Made by a program: the position numbers and the translations under genes
Shown here: piece after piece, positions 60,223 through 64,000 of the stretch
Layout: every line of letters starts with the position of its first letter
Numbering within the stretch: the first letter of the stretch is position 1
The notes under the pieces: model-generated
The model's input: the letters and a program-made list of their open reading frames with translations, nothing else
The model's database searches: none
Told to the model about the DNA's origin: nothing
Origin: Burkholderiales bacterium
Lineage (GTDB): Bacteria; Pseudomonadota; Gammaproteobacteria; Burkholderiales; Burkholderiaceae
Reading direction: 5' to 3'
Assembly: GCA_026225235.1 (NCBI GenBank)
Contig: JAMFSK010000041.1
Coordinates: 62,001-126,000 of the forward strand
Length of the DNA: 64,000 bases

Positions 60223-61871
60223 GGTTTTTGTTCCAGTTGTTGATCCTCGGGTTTGCCCCGCAAGAGCGATTCAGGGTGACGTTCCAGATAGTCCGCGAGC
60301 GCATTGAGCGACTGCATCGTCCGGTTTAGTTCCTGCACCGCCTGGCTCACATCGGTTTGCAGCGGCGAGTCGGACTGCAGGACCTGGTTCGCGGATTTGA
60401 AGGTCTTCTGTGCTTCGTCGAGGGTCTGCTTGGCTTCCGGCCCGATCTCGGTGTTCAGTTGCGCGAACAGGGCGTTGGCGTTCTTGAGGGTCTCGTTCAG
60501 GTTGTTGCCGATCTGGTCGAACGGCACCTTGCCGAGCTTGGCGGCGATGTCGGCGACCTGTTGTTGAAGTTCGTCGAGCGTGCTCGGCGTCGTCGGCAAT
60601 TCGACCGGATCCTTGGTGTAGTCGAGCGCCGCCGGTGGAACACGCGGGAAGAAGTCGAGGGCGATGTAGAGCTGGCCGGTCAGCAGGTTGCCGCTGCGCA
60701 ACTGGGCCCGCAGACCATGGCGAACCATCGCGGAAAGCCGTTCGCGACCGGCCTCGGTGCCGGGGTTGTCGGCGTTGAAGTGTGCACCGAGCCGTAACGG
60801 ATATAAGTCGACAGCGACTGGCATTGAGATCGTCTTGGTCGTGCGGTCGTATTCGATACCGATCGAGACCACCTTGCCGAGCGTGATGCCGCGGAAGTCG
60901 ACCGGCGCGCCGGGTTGCAGTCCGCGCAGCGACTGGTTGAATCGCATCACGACGCGAGTGGGCACGCCATCGGGGTCCCGCATCGCGTCAGGCTCATCGG
61001 CCGCGAGCCGGTATGAGGTGTTCTCACCGGTCGCATCGCCGGAGGCCTGGCTGGGGGGCGACTGGAAGGCGACGCCGCCGGCTAGGATCGCCGCGAGCGA
61101 CTGCGTATCGAGCTTGATGCCGTTCGCATCGAGTCGCACATCGATCCCGCTGGCCTGCCAGAAACGCGTATTGCTGCGCACGTACTGGTCATACGGCGCG
61201 TTGACGAACACGCGGACTGTCACACCGCTGCCATCGCGGTTGAGGTCGAAGCCCACCACCTGGCCCACCGTCACCCGACGATAGAATACCGGTGAGCCGA
61301 TATCGAGCGAGCCGAGCGAATCACCGCGCAAGACAAACTGGCGCCCCTTCTGGTCGCCGGTCACGGCGGGCGGTGTTTCAAGGCCAGCGAATTCGCGACG
61401 CTCCTCATGTGACTTCCCTGCATCGACACCGATATACGAGCCCGACAGCAAGGTCGACAGACCGGACACGCCGCTGGCCGCGACGCGCGGCCGGACTACC
61501 CAGAAGCGGGTGTCGGAGACCGCAAAATTCTCTGCCTGCTTGGTCAGCTCGACTTCGATCAGCACGTGCGAGCGATCCGGTGCAAGCGTGATCCGCTTGA
61601 CCTCGCCGATGTTGACGTTCTTGTACTTAACCTGGGTCTTGCCCGCATCAATGCCTTCGGCACTCAGGAAACTGATGGTGATCGTCGGGCCGCGGTCGGC
61701 GACCGTCTTGATGGCGAGCGTGATGCCGATCACCGCCGCCAGCAGCGGAATCAGCCAGACCAGTGACGGCAGCCAGCGGCGCCGGCGCTGCACGACAGGC
61801 TCAGGTACATCGCCGGGCAGCGGCGGCGGAACGTCGGGTTCGGGCGGATCGCGGCGCTCGCCGTTAGTCAT
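60219..61871 (-). CDS. pqiB: PqiB, MCE-domain lipid-transport tunnel protein
   Basis: Periplasm-spanning protein of the Pqi system, which forms a tunnel from inner to outer membrane for lipids. It has 550 residues: a Pro-rich cytoplasmic N-terminus, one membrane helix at about 34-54 (SLVWLIPLLAAVIGITLAI), then three MCE/MlaD domains (ITISFLSAEGIDAGKTQVKY; GSLDIGSPVFYRRVTVGQV; RGLQPGAPVDFRGITLGKVV) and a coiled-coil C-terminal part (ELQQQVADIAAKLGKVP, AQLNTEIGPEAKQTLDEA). It overlaps pqiA by 8 bp and pqiC by 4 bp. Confidence 0.95.
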   Translation of the reverse strand: MTNGERRDPPEPDVPPPLPGDVPEPVVQRRRRWLPSLVWLIPLLAAVIGITLAIKTVADRGPTITISFLSAEGIDAGKTQVKYKNVNIGEVKRITLAPDRSHVLIEVELTKQAENFAVSDTRFWVVRPRVAASGVSGLSTLLSGSYIGVDAGKSHEERREFAGLETPPAVTGDQKGRQFVLRGDSLGSLDIGSPVFYRRVTVGQVVGFDLNRDGSGVTVRVFVNAPYDQYVRSNTRFWQASGIDVRLDANGIKLDTQSLAAILAGGVAFQSPPSQASGDATGENTSYRLAADEPDAMRDPDGVPTRVVMRFNQSLRGLQPGAPVDFRGITLGKVVSIGIEYDRTTKTISMPVAVDLYPLRLGAHFNADNPGTEAGRERLSAMVRHGLRAQLRSGNLLTGQLYIALDFFPRVPPAALDYTKDPVELPTTPSTLDELQQQVADIAAKLGKVPFDQIGNNLNETLKNANALFAQLNTEIGPEAKQTLDEAQKTFKSANQVLQSDSPLQTDVSQAVQELNRTMQSLNALADYLERHPESLLRGKPEDQQLEQKP

Positions 61872-62694
61872 GGTGTTGTCCTGAGTTCTCGATAGTGTCC
61901 CAAATCAGCCGGGGGTCGAATTGTTGTGAGGCCAGCATGGTCAGCACCACGACCATGCCGAATGCGATGGCGCCGGGTCCTGCATAAATCGTCGCGAGTG
62001 ATTGGAAATGCACCAGCGCGACGGTCAGCGTGACGACGAAGACGTCGAGCATCGACCATCGGCCGATGAACTCCACAAGCCGGAAGAGGCGCGTGCGCTG
62101 GAGGGGCCGCCAGCGTGAGCCGGCCTGCGAGGTGCCGGCGAGCAGGCACAAGACGACGAGCTTGAGCATCGGCACCATGAAGCTGGCAATGAACACGATG
62201 ATCGCGAGTGGCCAGGAGCCCGAGGTCCAGAAGTAGACGATGCCGCTCATGATCGTATCGTCCTCATCGCCGAACAGCGACACGGTGTGCATCACGGGCA
62301 GCAGGTTCGCGGGCAGGTACATGATCGCTGCGGCGATCAGCAGTGCCCAGGTGCGGGTGAGGCTGTCGGGCTTGCGCGTGTGAAGGACCGAGTTGCAGCG
62401 CCGGCAACGCTCAGTCGCCGCGCTGGGCACGTGCCGGTTCAGCATGCCGCACGCGTGGCACGAGACCATGCCGAGGCTACGGGCCGTAACGTAGTGCGTG
62501 ATCGGTCCGGGCGGTGCCTCGGGCGGCCGCGGCGTGCGACGCATCCGCTCGCGCAGGGAACGGCCTCGCTTGCCTTGGGGATCGCCCGTGACGGTGGCGT
62601 CGCCCCGCTCGGTTGCATGGGGTACGACGTCTTCCAGTGCGTCCGTCGCGGGCGCTGCGGTCGTGGTGGTTCGGGGTACGGTCGGCTCCGTCAT
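61864..62694 (-). CDS. pqiA: PqiA-family membrane protein (second copy)
   Basis: A 276-residue inner-membrane protein of the Pqi system. A 70-residue soluble arm precedes a zinc-ribbon with two cysteine pairs (MVSCHACGMLNRHV, ERCRRCNSVLHTR), then four helices (LIAAAIMYLPANLLPVMHTV, ASFMVPMLKLVVLCLLAG, MLDVFVVTLTVALVHFQSLA, IAFGMVVVLTMLASQQFDP). This corresponds to one half of E. coli PqiA. It overlaps the other pqiA (ATGA) and pqiB (8 bp). Confidence 0.93.
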   Translation of the reverse strand: MTEPTVPRTTTTAAPATDALEDVVPHATERGDATVTGDPQGKRGRSLRERMRRTPRPPEAPPGPITHYVTARSLGMVSCHACGMLNRHVPSAATERCRRCNSVLHTRKPDSLTRTWALLIAAAIMYLPANLLPVMHTVSLFGDEDDTIMSGIVYFWTSGSWPLAIIVFIASFMVPMLKLVVLCLLAGTSQAGSRWRPLQRTRLFRLVEFIGRWSMLDVFVVTLTVALVHFQSLATIYAGPGAIAFGMVVVLTMLASQQFDPRLIWDTIENSGQHHD

Positions 62695-63515
62695 GGCTGC
62701 CTCGTCGAGGGAGGGGGGACGGGCCGGCCCTCCACGCCCGGAGGCGCGGTGGTAGCCGGGTGAGTCGAATGAGCCGGCGCAGAGGCAGCGCCGACAGAGC
62801 CCGCTGTGCTATTCACCGCGTGGCTTGCTCCGGTGGACGCGCCGCCAGCCGCTGCAGGGATACTGCTGTGAACGCGCGCCGCATGCAGGCGCATGGCCGT
62901 GAGCCGCACCAGCGTGTCGTCGGCGAGATCCCAGAGGTCACGCGGATTGAACGAGACCAGCGCGGCAATCAGAAAACTCAAGACACCGAACGCGAAGAGC
63001 GCGATCTCCGGAATGACGCGCGCGATGCTGGTCATCTTGACCACGGTGATGAGTACGCCCAGCATGAACACTTCGATCATGCCCCACGGTCGCACAGCCT
63101 GGACTGCGCGTAGCACGATGTCGAAGCCACGGGCTTTCTGGCCAAAACGCAGGGGCAGCAGCAGATAGATGAGGGCCACCATCTCGGTCAGCGGAAACAC
63201 GATGGTCGCAAAGCCGACCATGACAGCGATCAGGGTTCGGTCACCGTTGACCAGGTTGATGATCGCCTCGATCAGCGTGGTGCGTGTGGTCAGTCCGTTG
63301 GTTTCGAGTTCGACGATCGGAAAGGCATTGGCGATTAGAAACACAATCAGCGCGCCGAATGCGATCGCCAATTGGCGGTCGGCCGAGCGCAGGCCGACGT
63401 GACGATACAGCGTCGAGCCACAACGCGTGCAGCGGGCCGTGGCGAGGCCCGCGAGGTGCTGCTTGTGGTGCACGGTGTCGCAGACTTCGCATGCGACGTA
63501 TTTGTCTTGTTCCAT
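62691..63515 (-). CDS. pqiA: PqiA-family membrane protein (first copy)
   Basis: First gene of the operon, 274 residues. Zinc-ribbon VACEVCDTVHHKQHLAGL and ARCTRCGSTLYRH at the N-terminus, then four helices (AIAFGALIVFLIANAFPIVE, AVMVGFATIVFPLTEMVALI, MIEVFMLGVLITVVKMTSIA, IALFAFGVLSFLIAALVSF). About 70 C-terminal residues are Ala/Ser/Thr/His-rich and disordered. The start at 63515 begins just before the ribbon; a longer frame upstream has no conserved features. E. coli PqiA carries both halves in one chain. Confidence 0.93.
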   Translation of the reverse strand: MEQDKYVACEVCDTVHHKQHLAGLATARCTRCGSTLYRHVGLRSADRQLAIAFGALIVFLIANAFPIVELETNGLTTRTTLIEAIINLVNGDRTLIAVMVGFATIVFPLTEMVALIYLLLPLRFGQKARGFDIVLRAVQAVRPWGMIEVFMLGVLITVVKMTSIARVIPEIALFAFGVLSFLIAALVSFNPRDLWDLADDTLVRLTAMRLHAARVHSSIPAAAGGASTGASHAVNSTAGSVGAASAPAHSTHPATTAPPGVEGRPVPPPSTRQP

Positions 63516-63635
63516 GGGTTCGCGAGGGGTGACGCGTGAGCCGGGGGACGGTGACGTATGCACTGGCTTGACCGCACACCATGGTACCAAAGGCGCGGGG
63601 CATTGCGGGGCACGACGATCTAGCCCGGATAGGCC

Positions 63636-63641
63636 TATACT
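63636..63641 (+). promoter_or_regulatory. Candidate -10 of the MFS gene
   Basis: TATACT on the plus strand, 72 bp before the MFS start; no clear -35. Confidence 0.35.
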
Positions 63642-63652
63642 TGGCGCCGCTT

Positions 63653-63666
63653 GTTGACTTGTCAAC
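63653..63666. promoter_or_regulatory. Operator-like palindrome upstream of the MFS gene
   Basis: GTTGACTTGTCAAC, a perfect 6-bp inverted repeat with a 2-bp centre, just after the TATACT hexamer. Size and symmetry fit a TetR- or MarR-type dimer site. It lies between the divergent pqi operon and the MFS gene and could control either. Confidence 0.5.
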
Positions 63667-63713
63667 GATTAACTGCGACAACCGATTTCCCTGTTTTCAA
63701 AACACGCGATCCA

Positions 63714-64000
63714 GTGGTTTCCCGTACCGTACTTATTCCCCTTATCGTAGCGTGTGCGCTCTTTATGGAGCAAATGGACTCGACTGTCATTGCGACGTCG
63801 TTGCCGATGATTGCAACCGATCTCGGCGAAAGTCCCATCGCGCTCAAGCTCGCCCTGACCTCGTATCTGGTCAGCCTCGCAGTTTTCATTCCCGTCTCGG
63901 GCTGGATGGCCGACCGCTTCGGCGCAAGGACCATTTTCCGGGCCGCGATCGCGGTTTTCATGGGAGGCTCGATCCTGTGCGGCCTGTCGAGTTCGCTCGG
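63714..64000 (+). CDS. MFS multidrug efflux transporter, N-terminal part
   Basis: Cut by the right edge; 95 codons visible from a GTG at 63714. The protein opens VSRTVLIPLIVACALFMEQMD, followed by STVIATSLPMIATDLGESP and LALTSYLVSLAVFIPVSGWM, ADRFGARTIFRAAIA, which is the first helices and the loop 2-3 signature of the 14-helix DHA2/EmrB drug:H+ antiporter family. The start is tentative because ATG at 63765 is also in frame, but it lies inside the first helix. Confidence 0.85.
   Translation, partial: MVSRTVLIPLIVACALFMEQMDSTVIATSLPMIATDLGESPIALKLALTSYLVSLAVFIPVSGWMADRFGARTIFRAAIAVFMGGSILCGLSSSL

Overview
The window is GC-rich, gene-dense chromosome from a betaproteobacterium, most likely Burkholderiaceae (Burkholderia/Paraburkholderia/Robbsia type). 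This is inferred from gene content and order, with no database search. The supporting signs are prmA-accC-accB-aroQ-tlpA in one line, a long-tailed BamE next to Fur, a three-subunit proton-translocating transhydrogenase, two separate PqiA genes ahead of pqiB-pqiC, and an RNase Sa-type ribonuclease paired with a barstar protein. I see no insertion sequence, prophage, integron, CRISPR array, tRNA or rRNA; this is core or stable chromosome with a few odd non-coding patches.

Layout. 0-4.1 kb (minus): prmA (cut by the edge), accC, accB, aroQ, tlpA and an uncharacterised nucleotidyltransferase-like gene. 4.3-10.5 kb (plus): mpl, a possible 26-residue ORF, yqiA, an RNB exoribonuclease with an acidic tail, aroE and mtgA. 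10.8-21.3 kb (plus): a sugar-oxidation locus with an IclR regulator, dgoK, dgoA, two SDR dehydrogenases, AraFGH-type ABC transporter genes, an SMP-30 lactonase and an aldose epimerase. 21.4-28.1 kb: pyrF; pncC-pgpA-thiL (minus); the malic enzyme maeB; and the barnase/barstar pair. 28.2-32.9 kb: rsmE and a VOC protein (minus), then tktA-gapA (plus). 32.9-34.0 kb has no convincing gene but holds a 78-bp tandem repeat and a small ORF behind a hairpin. 34.0-43.7 kb: fur (minus), then bamE, dapB, exbB, exbD, leuS, lptE, holA, proA and hemJ. 43.7-46.0 kb: an S9 prolyl oligopeptidase (minus). 46.2-50.8 kb: the Entner-Doudoroff/gluconate set edd, eda, gntP, gntK. 50.9-59.4 kb: an RlmL-like RNA methyltransferase, pntA1-pntA2-pntB (minus), mnmA, a glutathione S-transferase (minus) and purB. 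59.5-63.5 kb: the pqiA-pqiA-pqiB-pqiC operon (minus). The right edge cuts an MFS efflux gene.

How it fits together. Much of the window is central carbon flow: import and 1-oxidation of an aldose (AraFGH, SDR, lactonase, DgoK/DgoA), gluconate entry and Entner-Doudoroff cleavage, then transketolase, GAPDH, NADP-malic enzyme and transhydrogenase for trioses, pyruvate and NADPH. A second theme is the envelope: Mpl, MtgA, BamE, LptE, TolQ/TolR-like channel, Pqi system. Many genes overlap by ATGA or 8 bp, so translational coupling is common.

The least explained features are an exactly phased 10 x 11-bp repeat array between gst and purB, the 78-bp repeat region after gapA, a small ORF whose Shine-Dalgarno lies in a hairpin, an RG-rich insertion beside the catalytic motif of the RlmL-like enzyme, and the sugar locus that lacks its own dehydratase.
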